DNA of 64,000 nucleotides from Linum tenue (Eukaryota; Streptophyta; Magnoliopsida; Malpighiales; Linaceae). Below are positions 1 through 10,971 of the stretch, one piece after another. The number at the start of each line of letters is the position of its first letter. The first letter of the stretch is position 1. Location: assembly GCA_946122785.1 (NCBI GenBank), contig CAMGYJ010000006.1, positions 39,762,066-39,826,065 of the forward strand, read 5' to 3'. Made by a program: the position numbers and the translations under genes. The notes beneath the pieces were generated by a model. The model worked only from the letters and a program-made list of their open reading frames with translations, was not told where the DNA came from and did no database searches.

Positions 1-474
1 TCCAGGGCCACTACTTTGCATCGACTGTAAGCATACTTTCCCACATGGAATTTTGTAAGAAACACGAATCTAGACGAGTCCAGCTAGGGGTTAGAGAATT
101 GGAAATAGAGAAACAAAATTAGGAATTTGGTCAAGAAAGAAGAGGGATTGGAAGTAGGAGGAAATTCGGCCATGCCAAAGGAGGGAGGAGGCCGACAATT
201 TGGGGAGAGAAAGATATAGGGATTTTGGATTTTCTAGAGGGAGATAAAAGGTTTGGGGAATAATTATGTGTTATTGCTTAATGAGAAAAACCTCATTAGT
301 ACAAAATATATAAGGACGATAAATTCTCTATAACTACCCGAATTAATGTCTCATACTCAAAATATTCAAATACTCGCAACCCCCCCCCCCCCCAATAGCA
401 TCCAAAATCCATAGAATAGAAATAAACGACAATCAAGTAAAAAATAGATAAAAGTCCCAGAATTTATGTTTCTA
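1..474 (-). mobile_element. Chromovirus Y, 3' LTR (partial, runs off the window)
   Basis: Read on the minus strand, an LTR starts at 474 with TGTTAGAAAC and runs toward position 1. The stretch 290-474 is clearly similar to 19619-19760, the remnant of the opposite LTR. Just outside it (475-490, minus) lies a purine-rich GAGGGTGGA block followed by TTG, the usual chromovirus polypurine tract. A run of 14 C (380-393) sits inside. The left end of the LTR is outside the window. Confidence 0.6.
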
Positions 475-923
475 ACAATCCACCCTCATAGAGACCAACC
501 TTTCCCTCAAGGTTGGCATTACTTTTGCAACTCTGTTTTTTTTTTTTTTTGCCTCGTTCGTCTCCTTAGTCGCCATCTCCCCGCCTTCGTCCTCCCTGTT
601 GCCCACCAACAACATCAAATGAACCCTCCTTCGTGCTTATATTTTTGTTTAATGAAAAAGAAGAAAATAAAAGAGGGAATGAAAAAGAAGGAACAAATTG
701 GACGGAGAATGAAAGTATTAACCGATAATGTAAGAAATGTAACAAATAAGGGGGAAAAGAAAATTGAAAGTATAGTCGGGTGTGATTTGACTTTGTTTAA
801 TACTTCGTCTATTTTTACTTATGGTAGTAATTACGTATATATATATTTATGATCACTTCTAACAACAGTAAATAATTTTTATTGCACTTGTTCTTTCTTA
901 TACTCAATAGGGTCTCAAAAATA
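475..923. other. 3' end of chromovirus Y interior, otherwise unassigned
   Basis: The first bases hold the Y polypurine tract and the CCTTGAGG-type motif that precedes it (minus strand). The rest is low-complexity: a T run near 537-551 and A-rich sequence to 850. An open frame at 466-852 encodes a Phe- and Lys-rich translation of these simple runs and is not a gene. I see nothing else. Confidence 0.35.
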
Positions 924-1093
924 TTAGGCCTGACACGGCCCATTTACATATCGTGTCGTACCCGTGCCCATAAAGTTTAGACCCGCTCCACAATTTTTCG
1001 TGCTCGTGCAAGACCGGCCCATATATATTGTGCTCATGCTCATACCGTGCCGTGTTGTGCTAGCTCGTGGGCGGCCCGACCCGTTGCCCATGT
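924..1093. repeat. GC-rich repeat resembling a hAT-type transposon end
   Basis: The block alternates GGCCC and CGTG words (for example CGGCCCGACCCGTTGCCC near 1072-1089), a composition typical of the ends of many plant hAT-like elements. I could not find two terminal inverted repeats or a target duplication, so it is probably a fragment. Confidence 0.25.
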
Positions 1094-1327
1094 ACAGTTG
1101 GAATGCACTCTGGTGGACACCGGGTTTGCCTCTACTGGTGTTGCAGCGGACGCAGGTGTACCCCCGAAGCCACTTCCGCGTTCGACCGGCTTCCCGATCC
1201 GTTCGCTCCCTTTGAGAAGCGTCATACACTCCCCTTCCATCTAGCTAGATACTCCTCCTTTCGAACGGCAAGTCTAAAAGCAATTCGAAGTGAATCAGGC
1301 TAAAAATCCTTGAACGAGGCTGCCAGC
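1094..1327 (-). pseudogene. Chromovirus Y gag, distal fragment
   Basis: The minus-strand translation of about 1094-1240 is Ser/Thr/Pro-rich, as in the tail of chromovirus gag, and 1240-1327 gives a piece similar to the gag stretch that reads 'RLAVRKEEYLARW'. It is the continuation of the gag at 2526-3882, separated from it by the solo LTR. The frame is broken and pol does not follow: the sequence passes to the 3' end of the element within about 600 bases, so Y has lost its pol gene. Confidence 0.4.
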
Positions 1328-2525
1328 TGACTCGTCCCGAATATCACAATAAAACTCCCAATTAGGGCCCAAGTATAAACCTGAATTGGGTGAAATGTAG
1401 GGCAAGTATGTTTAAATATCAACCCGGGCCGTTCCAAGTACCCCTACTTCGATTGTTTGAAACATTATCTAGCGATTGGTTTTTGGTGAAAACAACGATA
1501 TATAGCTAAAACATTTTGAAAATTAAATGGATTTGACACTAATTGAGAAGGCTTCACCCGGATGTTGCTCCCCCTAGCTAACAATTATGACTTGTCAGAT
1601 CGAATGAACACGTGCGGTAAGGAGGTTGTAAACCACAAGGAAGTGCAATAAGTGAACAAATGCCACTCTCTCGGTCAATAGGTCAAGGGAATTTGATTCA
1701 AGCTACCAAAGTAGCTCTCTTGAAAAGAAAGGGGGTTTTCTCTCTACCTAGGTTAGAATGGCAAATAGATTGATAGGCAAACGCACAACACAATCTTTCA
1801 TGGAAATGCCTCCAAATTCATATTAAAACACATCCAAACACAAATCATTCAACCCATACAAGCATTCACATAATTGTAACTAGGGTTTACAAACACCCAA
1901 GTGAAATAAGGGACTACTCAATGCTAGGAGAAGAGAAAACACATGGGACAAGAAGGGAAACCATCATGGAAATGCTAGTTTTGCTCCTTGTGTTGAATAG
2001 ATCCTCCTTTGGGGAAGGAATTCTCAAAACATTGATTGAAAATGAAGCCCTAGCTTCTTCCCTTGTTTGGTTCGTCACTTTCTTACTATAGAAATCTGAA
2101 GAAGAAGAAGTTTCTCACACTAGGTCTCTCTCTTTTTCTTCTTTTAGCTCAAGCCTCTTTTATACCTAGGTCGAGCTCAATTCATGGTCCCAGTTCACAG
2201 CCATAAACATCTGGCGAGGACCATGACCTGGAGAAAAAATGCCCCGCATCATTTAGGCTCTTCACGATCTCTGGCTTGGGTTCACTGTCTTACGACCGTC
2301 AACTGACTTGAGTCCAATGAGACCAAAAATGGCTCTGCGGCTTCCTCCATCCTTTGACCTGCGTCTTTTCGTCCAACTTTTGACTCCGGGACTGGTTCCA
2401 ACTGCTCAAGTATGAAACACGCTAAAACAAGGCAAAACCTAGGGTAAAACCAAACCCCTCGGAGTTCAAATGTCCCAAATGCCTAAGGAAACAGGGATAA
2501 AAAGTGTACAATTAGTCCTGAATCA
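1328..2525 (-). mobile_element. Solo LTR, Athila family A
   Basis: On the minus strand this starts TGATTCAGGACTAATTGTAC and ends CGAGTCA, with no internal region attached. It is flanked by CCAGC (1323-1327) and CCAGT (2526-2530), a 5-bp target duplication with one difference. It carries the family word GTTCACGG around 2180-2310 and is similar along its length to 3883-5300. It sits in the gag of chromovirus Y. A solo LTR is the product of recombination between the two LTRs of a full element. Confidence 0.85.
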
Positions 2526-3882
2526 CCAGTTCAGATCATAGCCTAGCCATGCATAATCCCACCAGAGTCTCCTCTACCATGCCTTGCACTAGTTTCCCAA
2601 CTTCAGGAACTTAGGCCAATACTCTGCCACCGTCCCACTATGCTTTAGATTTACCAATTGCTCTGGCGTCCATCCCTTGGACTTACCAAACTGGTACTTA
2701 AACTCCTTCTAGAACATTGGCCATGTGATCAGAGCCCTCAGTGATGCATAAGATCTCTCCATCCATTCCCACCAGTGCAGGGCATCTTCCTCCAAATAGA
2801 AAGGCGTCAGATGCGCCTTCCGTTTCTCCCTGGTTGGATGTGGTTCCGAACAACCTCTCCACCACATACAACTACAAACCCACATCACCATCACTATCAA
2901 ACCACGGGAATTCAATCACTGGAGGCTTGACCTTAAACACAATGTCATCATCCATATCATATAGAGGGTTATAACCGTTATACATGTCCCTGCTTTGCTG
3001 GAGGGGCCCTGGTCCCCTGCGATAGTCTTGCCCACGGTCATACATAGTCTGACGAGGGAAATACCAGCTGTCTTCCTCCTCCATGTACTCACCCAAACCT
3101 CCCAGCTTAGCTCTGGAGCCCTATCCTAGCTCCAACCATCGTCCATATGCATGTGCTATACTCCCGGTGTCACCAAGGGAGCATATATTGGTTTGGCGGT
3201 CCGATGATAGCTTCCTCCTTCCCAAACATGGCGCCACTATTGTTGCATGTGTCTCCTGGGTCCGGTTGTATCGACTCAATTCGAATCGGTTCAACCAGTC
3301 GACTTGGGTCGAACCCACCTGGCCCGAATTAGGTCTGAACTCATCCCTTATCCGCCCCTGCTGGGCCCAGGTCGGTCCATATCCCTCCATGGTTCGCCAA
3401 ACTCAGCTCATCCTCCTCCCATGGCCCAAACGTCCCTATCTGCCTCCTACTGTGTCCGAACCATCAGATCCGAGCCTCGTCGTTCTAAGCCATCCTTGGT
3501 ACCCCGAGGCCTTTTTATATAAATAGGGCCTCTGCAATTTCTTGGGTCAAAGGAGTTGGTAGAAGACTCGCAGCCTTCGGTGCACCCTTGCAACCTTGGC
3601 CCATATGCTCCACGTGGCCCTGACCAGGCTTCCTGCCATCGCCAGGGCTGCTACCCGTGCCACCGTTCGTTAGATTCTTCGTCGACAACATCATCGTCGT
3701 CCCTGTTGACCTCATCTTAGCCGCGAGCAATCTCGCCTCCGCCTCAAACTCCGATGATGCGTTCCCCATGCCTGTGGTCGCGACTTGCCTCCTTCGCCGC
3801 CACAGTGAGCAGGGAATGCACTTGCAGGATTTCCTTCTCCATCCACCTTAATCTCTATTAGGCTGACACAGAGTTTACTGAG
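2526..3882 (-). pseudogene. Chromovirus Y gag, main part
   Basis: The minus-strand translation near 2709-3000 contains the hallmark of Ty3/gypsy capsid proteins: 'VIEFPWFD', then 'FYLEEDALHWWEWMERSY', 'SLRALITWPMF'. Upstream (3100-3882) the frame is interrupted by several stops and shifts but stays gag-like, and it joins the start-codon fragment at 19433-19614 when A1 is removed. Gag would have formed the capsid of the particle. This copy cannot be translated as one protein. The interruption at 3882 is the A1 insertion. Confidence 0.6.
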
Positions 3883-5300
3883 TGATTCGGGCTCATTTGT
3901 ACACATTTTACCCCATGTTTGCTTAGTCGTTTGAAGCATTTTTACACCGGGAGGTTTGGTTTTACGCCGGCTTGTGCCTTGTTTTTGTGTTTTTCAGGCT
4001 TTGGCAGGTGGAACCAATCTCGGAGTCGAAAGTTGGGCGAAAGGGCGAAAGATCAAGTCAAACGGTGGAAATAACAGCAGTTCACGGTTTGGGCTGTGAG
4101 TTCACGGTCACTAAGACCATGAACTGGAGGGGCTCCCCGCGAACACCCAGGAATCAAGAGCATGAAAGGGTTTCAGTGGACACTAGCCACTTCACGGTCG
4201 TAAGACCCTGAACACAAAACTCCGTCCGTGAATAGAGCTAAGTGATGCGGCGCGTTTTATCGTTGGTTCACGGTCGTGAACTGAGCTCGATCTGGGTATA
4301 TAAAGGAGGTTGAGCCAAAGGAGAAAAGGGAGAGACCTAGTGTGAGAAACTTCTTCTTCTTCTTCTTCAGATTTCTAGAGTGAGAAAGTGACGAACCAAA
4401 GAAGAGGAGAAGCTAGAATTTCATCATCAAGCAAGGAATTGGGGATTCCTACCCCAAAGGAGGATCTCTTCAACACAAGGAGCAAGGCTAGCATCTCTTT
4501 GATGGTTTGCCTTCTTCTTTTTTTGTTTTCCCTTCTCTTAGCATGGAGTAGTCCCTTCTTTCACTTGGGTGTTTGTAATCCCTAGCTACAACTATGTGAA
4601 TGCTTGTATGAATGGAATGATTTTTGTGTGGTTGTGTTTAATGTGAATATGTATTATTCATGAATGATTGTGTCGTGTGAAAACCTATCAATCTAATTGC
4701 CATTCTAACCTAGGTAGAGAGAAAACCCCCCTTTCTGTTCATTGGAAGAGGCTTGAATGATGGGGTTTCTTCGGCAATTCATTATCCCTTAGTTAGGTTA
4801 ATGCATGGAAAACCTACTATTTCGTATTAGCACCTAGGGTTTGGTTGTGGGTGGCCGTCCGAACTCCAATTCGAGGGTGAAGTCTAACCAATCCTTAGTC
4901 AATAGGTAAAGAAAGTCACATTGGATTGTATCTCCTATCCTCGACCTAGAGACTAAGAAGGTGGCTTTGGCTATTTGTTAGACTTCCCTACGGTTTACAA
5001 CCCCCTCACCACACACGGCCATTCGATCCATCAAGTCGTAATTGCTAGCTAGGGGGAGCAACACCCGGGTGAAACCTTCTCAATTAGTGTCAAATACATT
5101 CATCTTTGCAAGCACTTTAACTTTAGATTGTTGTTTTCACCAAAACCCAACCACTAGATAATGTTACTAACAATCAAAGTAGGGGTACATGAATAGGCCC
5201 GTGTCGATATTTAAACACACTTGCTCTGTACTGCACCCGATTAAGGTTTATACTTGGGCCTTAATCGGGAGTTTGAAAGTGGTGCATTCGGGTTGAGTCA
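3883..5300 (+). repeat. A1 5' LTR
   Basis: It starts TGATTCGGGCTC and ends GGGTTGAGTCA directly before the primer-binding site. The first third carries the family word GTTCACGGTC and its complement (about 4073-4300), then a TATA box at 4297. The last third contains the sequence conserved in all the A-family LTRs here (GGTAGAGAGAAAAC, and AGTAGGGGTAC near the end). Confidence 0.88.
4297..4306 (+). promoter_or_regulatory. TATA box of the A1 5' LTR
   Basis: TATATAAAGG directly follows the array of GTTCACGG words; the same order occurs in the 3' LTR (13484-13493). Transcription would start about 30 bases downstream, marking the U3/R boundary. Position and motif are seen; activity is inferred. 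Confidence 0.6.
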
Positions 5301-5306
5301 AGTTTT

Positions 5307-5323
5307 TGGCGCCGTTGCCGGGG
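5307..5323 (+). other. Primer-binding site (tRNA-Asp), A1
   Basis: TGGCGCCGTTGCCGGGG follows the 5' LTR after 6 bases. It is complementary to the 3' end of plant tRNA-Asp (CCCCGGCAACGGCGCCA), the primer used by Athila-lineage elements. Confidence 0.9.
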
Positions 5324-5450
5324 AACCAACGGTTCATTATTTTGAAAAGATTGTTTGGTGTTAATCTAGCTTTTAATTTTCATTTTGTGTGTGCAAATCT
5401 TGTTTGTGCTAGAAGCGTTGTGGTTCTTTTAAGTGTGTTCAGGGAGGTGT

Positions 5451-7216
5451 ATGAGCCGGAGTAATCCAACACTTTTGGCGCCACTAGACGAGGATCTCAA
5501 CCGCACTCTTCGACGCTTGGCTCATGAGAGGGAACTAGCGGAGACAAAAAGAGGATAGAAGAGGAAGTTGTAGTTGAGGAAGGAGTTGATTCCGAAGAGG
5601 AAGGAAGTGAAGCGGAGATGGCGGCTAATCAACCCTCTCAAGGAGAAGCGGCCGTGGAGGAGCAACCAAGGACCATGGGCTATTACATGGCTCCAAGGTC
5701 GATGGATATTCAACCCACCGTTCGACGTCCACTGCCAACAATTTTATGATCAAGCCCACCCTTTGTCACCATGATTCAAAACAATGTCCTATTCCCTGGG
5801 CTTAGCAACGAGTCTCCAAGGGAGCATGTTCAAAAGTTCATTGAGCTTACGGGGAGTTTGAAGATCAATGGTGTCCCCAATGATGCTTTGAAGTTAAGGC
5901 CATTCCCCTACTCTCTTGTGGGGAATGCGTCTCGGTGGCTCAAGAATAGGTCGGCTCTCTAGATCTCTTTGTGGGATGATATTCTCAACAAGTTTATGAC
6001 TCGGTATTGCGCACCTTCAAAGACGGCGGAGTGGCGCAAGAAGATCACCCATTTTGAGCAAGAGGAAGATGAGACATTGAGGGATGCTTTGGAAAGGTAC
6101 TCCGACTACTTCCTCCAATACCCACATCATGGATTCGAGTAGCAATTTTGGATTGAGACCTTCTATGGCAGTCTCCACCTAGACGACAAGATCCTCATTG
6201 ACTCCTTATGTCAAGGGAAATTGATGAACATGACTCCACCCAAGTGACCGAGTTGCTCGAAGACATGGCAAGTTAACGGTATGATTGGGGCTTGACAAGA
6301 AGTGGAAAGAGAAGTACGTCGAGGGGAGTGCAAAGTGTAGGAGCGAGTCCCCCGCTTGAAGCCAAGATTGATCGTCTGATTGAGGCACTCCTAAAGGACA
6401 AGAAGCATGAGAAGAGGCCGGTAATGGCGTGTGATTTGTGTTCAACTACCAACCACGAGATTTCGGATTGTCAAATGATGAATAAATCAAGCACCGCCGA
6501 GGAGCAAGTGAGTTTCATTGCCAATGCTAGGGGGAACAACCCCTATAGGAACACTTACAACCCGGGGTGGCGAAATCATCCGAACATCTCTTGGTCTTCT
6601 CCGACCAATCCAAGACCGCCCGGTTTTCAAGGACCAACGGAAAATTACCAACCAAGGCCTACTTTCATTCAACAAAGACCGCATATCCAAGGCTCTAACT
6701 TCCAACGACCATTTCAAGCTCAAGGAGGTCAAGGGTTACAACAACCCGATAAGTTTTCAAAACTTGAACCTTGTGACCACCTTTGTGAGCACGAGCACTC
6801 AAAAGTTCGAGAAGATTGAGCAATTTACATATGTGGCAACAACAAAGTTTACCTCGGTTGAGGCGGGATTAAGGAGCCATCAAGCAAGCCTTCAAAACTT
6901 GGAGATGCAAATTGGCAATCTTGTTGGGATCCTCACCGAGAGGCCAAGGGGAGCCCTGCCCTCTCAAACCATTGTTAAACCCAAAGACCGAAATTCCGGG
7001 TGCAATGTAATTCTCTTGAGGAGTGGGAAGGTTACCCTGGAGGTTGTTAATAAGGGAGTGAACGAAGAAGAGAAGACCCCTCCATCGGCCAATGATCCAG
7101 AAGAATTGGGAGAAAAGGAAGAAGAGCCTAAGAAGGCATTGCCGATGCCACCACAAGTGGCTGAGTATAAGCCTCCTCTTCCTTTCCCCACAAGGATGCA
7201 CAAGGACCGATTGTAG
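5451..7216 (+). pseudogene. gag: A1 gag (broken)
   Basis: The start is the ATG at 5451 (MSRSNPTLLAPLDEDL), matching the N-terminal pattern of gag in B and M (MTRSQSG..LPLD). Capsid motifs follow: 'KINGVPNDALKLRPFPYSLVG' around 5860-5925 and 'WDDILNKFMTRYCAPSKTAEW' near 5970-6035. A CCHC zinc knuckle (CDLCSTTNHEISDC) lies at about 6430-6471, followed by a Pro/Gln-rich segment ('RPTFIQQRPHIQ'). Stop codons near 5558 and 5962 and frame changes near 5770, 6290 and 6520 break it. Gag packages the RNA in a cytoplasmic particle; this copy could not make a full protein. Confidence 0.8.
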
Positions 7217-7234
7217 GCCGAGTGTGGAGGATTC

Positions 7235-7858
7235 ATGGAGATGCTCAGGACACTCAGCATCACAATCCCATTCTTGGAGGCCATGGTGCATATGTCGAGG
7301 TACGCCAAATACCTAAAGGGGCTTCTCGCCAAGAAGCCAAAATATGAAGACATCGCCAATGTCACCTTAGGCGAGGAGTGCTCCGCCTTTATCCTCAACA
7401 AGTTGCCTAAGAAGCAACCGAATCTAGGTAATTTCACTATCTCCCTTTGCATCGGAAATCATCATATAGAAAACTCCTTGGCGGACTTAGGAGCAAACAT
7501 TAATGTGATGCCTTACAAGCTTTTTAAGAAGTTGCATTTGGGTGAATTAAAGCCCACTAGGCTTAATGTCACAATGGTCGATCGCTCTGTCATTAGTCCT
7601 AGGGGTATTGTGGATCACGTCCGAATGAGAGTTGGAAATTTCTATTATCCGACGGATTTTGTTATCCTCGATATTAGTGAAGATGTGGATATGGCACTCA
7701 TAGTAGGACGATCCTTCCTTGCCACCACCAAGGCTTTAATCGATGGTAATGAGAGAACTTTGGTGTTGAGAGATAGGGAGGAGCAACTTACTCTTTCAAT
7801 TGATCCTAAGGTTAAGAATGATGTGGTGAAAGAATTGGAATCAAGTGGTATGAGGTGA
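7235..7858 (+). CDS. A1 aspartic protease region (207-aa open segment)
   Basis: This uninterrupted frame continues the polyprotein. 'VTLGEECSAFILNKLPKK' precedes the protease; the catalytic motif is D-L-G-A-N (Asp at residue 84) in 'SLADLGANINVMPYKLF', and the flap-side motif 'LIVGRSFLATTKALID' follows. Athila-lineage proteases have DLGAS at this point, so Ser to Asn is a mild change. The frame ends at a stop about 60 residues after the protease. It is not followed by RT as it is in M and E. The first Met is simply where the frame opens, not a true start. Confidence 0.75.
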   Translation: MEMLRTLSITIPFLEAMVHMSRYAKYLKGLLAKKPKYEDIANVTLGEECSAFILNKLPKKQPNLGNFTISLCIGNHHIENSLADLGANINVMPYKLFKKLHLGELKPTRLNVTMVDRSVISPRGIVDHVRMRVGNFYYPTDFVILDISEDVDMALIVGRSFLATTKALIDGNERTLVLRDREEQLTLSIDPKVKNDVVKELESSGMR

Positions 7859-8123
7859 GCCTCTCAAGGAAAATCCCACTAGTGTGTAAGTTCCATTTGA
7901 TGATGAGGTGCATGAAATCAAGGAGGGTGCTAAGCCCGGAGGAAAGAAGAAGAGAGTGTGGAGGGAAAGGCTTCATCAAGCCTCCTCCCAACCAAAAGAT
8001 AAGGGTAAGGCGAAGATGTCGGGACAAGAGGACCACGCTAAGGAGCTAAAGGAAGGAGGTGCTAAGCCTCCCCCCGAGACCGTAGCGGATCCACTCTCGG
8101 TGGCTTCATTCACTAAAGCATGA
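7859..8123 (+). pseudogene. A1 tail after the protease (Lys/Glu/Pro-rich)
   Basis: The translation is hydrophilic ('KPGGKKKRVWRERLHQA', 'KDKGKAKMSGQEDHAKEL') and stops shortly before the AGGCAA hairpin at 8165. In M this position is taken by about 860 residues of RT, RNase H and integrase. The loss of that block in A1 is therefore precise, from just after the protease to just before the conserved post-pol hairpin. Confidence 0.5.
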
Positions 8124-8164
8124 TAGATCCGCAACGACGAGCTAGTGACGTCAAACTAGAGCTT

Positions 8165-8182
8165 GTTGGGAGGCAACCCAAC
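8165..8182 (+). promoter_or_regulatory. Post-pol hairpin, AGGCAA loop (A1 copy)
   Basis: GTTGGG-AGGCAA-CCCAAC forms a 6-bp stem with a 6-base loop just after the coding region. Homologous hairpins occur at 24906, 49911 (minus) and 61343, with the same loop. Compensatory stem changes are described in the findings. Confidence 0.7.
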
Positions 8183-8400
8183 GACGATTTGTTTTCTTTT
8201 CTTTATTTTTATCTTTTGGTGTGTGTGAATAGTGCAAGTGTTAAATTTGGAGTATCACCATCCCAAGTTTATGTGTTTTCGTGTTTTGGGATGGGGTGTG
8301 ATCGGATGCTTTGCAGGATGGTTGATGTAAGGCACGAGTCCATTAGTTACTTGGTGAAGCACCCGAAATAGAGGACCAAGTTTAGCCAATGGAGATACAG
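8183..8400 (+). other. A1 3' untranslated region, beginning
   Basis: Non-coding sequence after the hairpin, T-rich then mixed, without open frames of note. It stops at 8400, where chromovirus LTR X begins. Confidence 0.45.
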
Positions 8401-9375
8401 TGAGGAAACATCCCGACTTTTTTTTTCCTGAAAATCAAACCATAACTCAAACCGAAAACTGGTTACTCTGGAGCAACCCAAACCACTTTTTAAAGTAAAC
8501 AAACTGACAATGTTTAAGAATTTCAAACGAAAAGCCCTAACACTTGGGCAATCAAAATCCAAATACTCAAAATATCTTAACCCAGAATCTCCAGTTTATA
8601 CTCCTAACCATGCAACAAAGTACTATTCTAGCTCGGACTCCTCACGAGCTCCTTGACTTCTCATCAATGTTGGTGCGACTTCTCGCCCCGCCCTGCCTCT
8701 TCTCGAAATCCTCATTCGCTAACCCTTCCTCAACCTGGTGAGTGAGAAGGGGTCAGTCTCGTCGTTACTTTCTAAGGTCTTTGCCTAAATAAATCCTTAC
8801 TAATACATTATTAGAGTTTCATGCCTTAGACGAAAGTCGTTCTCGCTTTCATCCCTCACACTTAATTACTTAATAGCTTATGGAATATCTTTACTCCTAA
8901 CCTTATCTTATAAAAGTTATTTACTTCCACTCTTACCACTTTATTCCGACACAACTCATAGAAGTTCTCGACTTCTACCCTTAACTCAAACACATAAATT
9001 CTAGGGACCACCGCGTTACGTCTCGCCGTCTGGTTGCATACACAAACTTGGAAATGTCATTGTGTTACGTCTCGCCGTCCAGTCCATGCCCGATCAACTA
9101 CTGCATTACGTATCGTCGTCCAGTAGTGACCCGAGCATCTACCGCGTCCATTAGTGGCCCAAACGCCTGGGGGTTCCATTACTTAACATCATCCATACAT
9201 TACAAACACATCCATATACATAGCACAATGCGTGCCTCCGCCTTAAGGAGGTGGTGGGATGCCTCGCACACATAATCGCGCACACTCATAAAAATTAACT
9301 AACATAACTTAATTAAAAGACATAAACTAAAAGACATCGACATAGATTTTACCCCCTTTACACTCACCTCGTTAG
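8401..9375 (-). mobile_element. Chromovirus LTR X, fragment 1
   Basis: Read on the minus strand, the end at 8401 reads GTCGGGATGTTTCCTCA, like a chromovirus LTR terminus. The middle (8840-9375) is homologous to 10972-11545, including the stem-loop array in degenerate form (9001-9142). Only the half nearer 8401 is present; at 9375 the homology stops and an A-family interior starts. Confidence 0.6.
9001..9142. repeat. Degenerate copy of the X stem-loop array
   Basis: It contains the core CGTTACGTCTCGCCGTC three times plus a shortened unit. The first unit is a hybrid: the left arm of stem 1 (GGGACCACC) with the right arm of stem 2 (GGTTGCATAC), as expected from a deletion between two cores. A complementary pair survives around 9091-9130 (ATCAACTACT with AGTAGTGA). 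Confidence 0.65.
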
Positions 9376-9495
9376 CCACTGAGATTTGCCACTTTGTGCC
9401 CTTTGATTTGTCCCCAAAGCATTTGGTTAGGTTGAGAGATTACCTTGTGTGGAATGGTTTGCTTGGGGACAAGCAAACGTCTAAGTGTGGGGGAG
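9376..9495 (+). other. 3' end of an A-family interior (A2) with stem-loop and polypurine tract
   Basis: This is the last piece of an Athila-type interior, ending in TAAGTGTGGGGGAG directly before an LTR that starts TGATGCGAGCC (9496). The polypurine tract is about 9483-9495. The 5' parts of this element are missing. Confidence 0.65.
9458..9477 (+). promoter_or_regulatory. Stem-loop before the polypurine tract (A2)
   Basis: TTTGCTTG-GGGA-CAAGCAAA is a perfect 8-bp stem with loop GGGA, lying a few bases upstream of the polypurine tract. Similar sequences stand in the same place in B (28070) and F' (63234). Confidence 0.65.
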
Positions 9496-10971
9496 TGATG
9501 CGAGCCTAATTGCACACTTTTTTTATCTCCGATTCTCTTTGATGTTGGTTGCAATTGAACTCCAAAAAGGTTGGTTTTACGCGAGGTTGCTTGTGTTTTA
9601 GTGTGTTTTAGATCCTAACAGGTAAAACCAAACCCGGAGTCAAAAGTTGGAAGACAAGGAGCAAAGATCGAGCAAAGAGGTGGAGACAGCCACTGTGCAT
9701 GGCCAGACTTTGGAGTTCACGGTCTCACAGGACCGTGAACTGGAGCCATGACCCATGAAGCGAGGAGAAAACAGAGGGGGGTTTTAGGTTACTGACGCCT
9801 AGGGAGTTCACGATCGCTAAGACCGTGAACCGAGGCCACTGACTGTGAACCCAAGCAAATGAAGCGGTGAGTTTTGGTCGCAGACGGAGTTCACGGACGC
9901 GTTTCAATGTTCACGGCCGTGATCTCATGCCGTGAACTGGTCGCCATCTTCCACTTAAAAGGAAAGTTGAAAGGAAGAAGAGGGAGAGAGAGACTGATTC
10001 GAGCCTAATTGTACATATTTTACCCCCATTTTCCTTAGGTGTTTGTAGCAATGGTGCTCCTAAAAGGGTGGTTTTACGCAAGGTTTCTTGTGTTTTAGCA
10101 TGTTTCAGGATTTAACAGGTGAAACCAGCCCCAGAGTCGAAAGTTGGACGAAAAAGAGTGAAAACCGGGAGAAGAGGTGAAAAACCAGCAGTTCACGGTT
10201 TGCTAAGACCGTGAAGAGGAGCTGATTCCCGTGAACATCAAGGCGTATAGGGCAAAATCTGAAGTTACTAACGCTAGGCGAGTTCACGGTCACTAAGATC
10301 GTGAACTGGAGTTGTTTCTTATGCACCTGTGCAAGCGAAGCGGTGCCTTTCGATGCCAACCTTGAGTTCACGGACGCGTTCAAGAGTTCACGGCCGTGAA
10401 CTGAGCCCGATCCCTATTTAAAAGGAAAGCTGAAAGGAAGAGAGGGGGAGCCGAAGAGTGAGAAAGTGTCTTCTTCTTCAGATTTTAGAGAGAAAAAGAA
10501 CGAACCCAAGAAGAAAGAAGGATAGGGTTTGCTCCAAGTGGTGAATTAGGAAGATTCTCCCCAAGAGAAGATCAACACAAGCTCAAAGGAGATTGGAGGC
10601 ATCACCATGATGGTTTCTACCTTTTCCTCTTGTGTTCTTCCCCTTTCTAGCATGGAGTAGTTTCCTTTTTCACTTGGGTGTTGTAAAACCCTAATTATTT
10701 GCCATGTAGTTGTTACTTTAATTAGCAAACTTTTCAACCAAAACCGATTTGCTTGATAATGTTTCAAACAATTGAAGTAGGGGTACACGGACTGGCCCGA
10801 GTCGATATTTAAACATACTTGCCCTGTATTGCACCCTACTAAGGTTTATACTTGGACCTTATGAGGGAATTAATTGTGATATTCAGAGTGAGTCAGAGAC
10901 CTAGAGTGAGAAACTTCTCCTTCTTCATACTTTAGAGTGAGAAAGTGATGAAGCAAAGAGATCTATAGGAG
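9496..10971 (+). repeat. A2 3' LTR, truncated and split
   Basis: 9496-9994 and 10901-10971 form one LTR interrupted by the solo LTR at 9995-10895. It resembles the solo LTR at 57275-58884 more closely than it does A1's own LTRs (for example GGTAAAACCAAACCCG followed by GTCAAAAGTTGGAAG), so it is a second subfamily. It breaks off at 10971 against chromovirus LTR X. Confidence 0.7.
9995..10895 (+). mobile_element. Solo LTR, A-family subfamily A3
   Basis: It starts TGATTCGAGCCTAATTG and ends GTGAGTCA. GAGAC flanks both sides (9990-9994 and 10896-10900), a perfect target duplication, and removing the solo LTR restores the A2 LTR sequence. It carries GTTCACGG words (10190-10410). The 3' third is shorter than in related LTRs, indicating an internal deletion near 10720. 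Confidence 0.88.

Noticed and set aside
466..852. 128-codon open frame
   Set aside because: Translation of T and A runs next to a polypurine tract; no recognisable domain and codon use follows the simple sequence.
5307..5323. Possible tRNA-Asp gene fragment
   Set aside because: Only the 17 bases complementary to the tRNA 3' end are present, directly after an LTR; this is the primer-binding site. The same holds for the other sites at 21983, 40630, 55625 and 59950.
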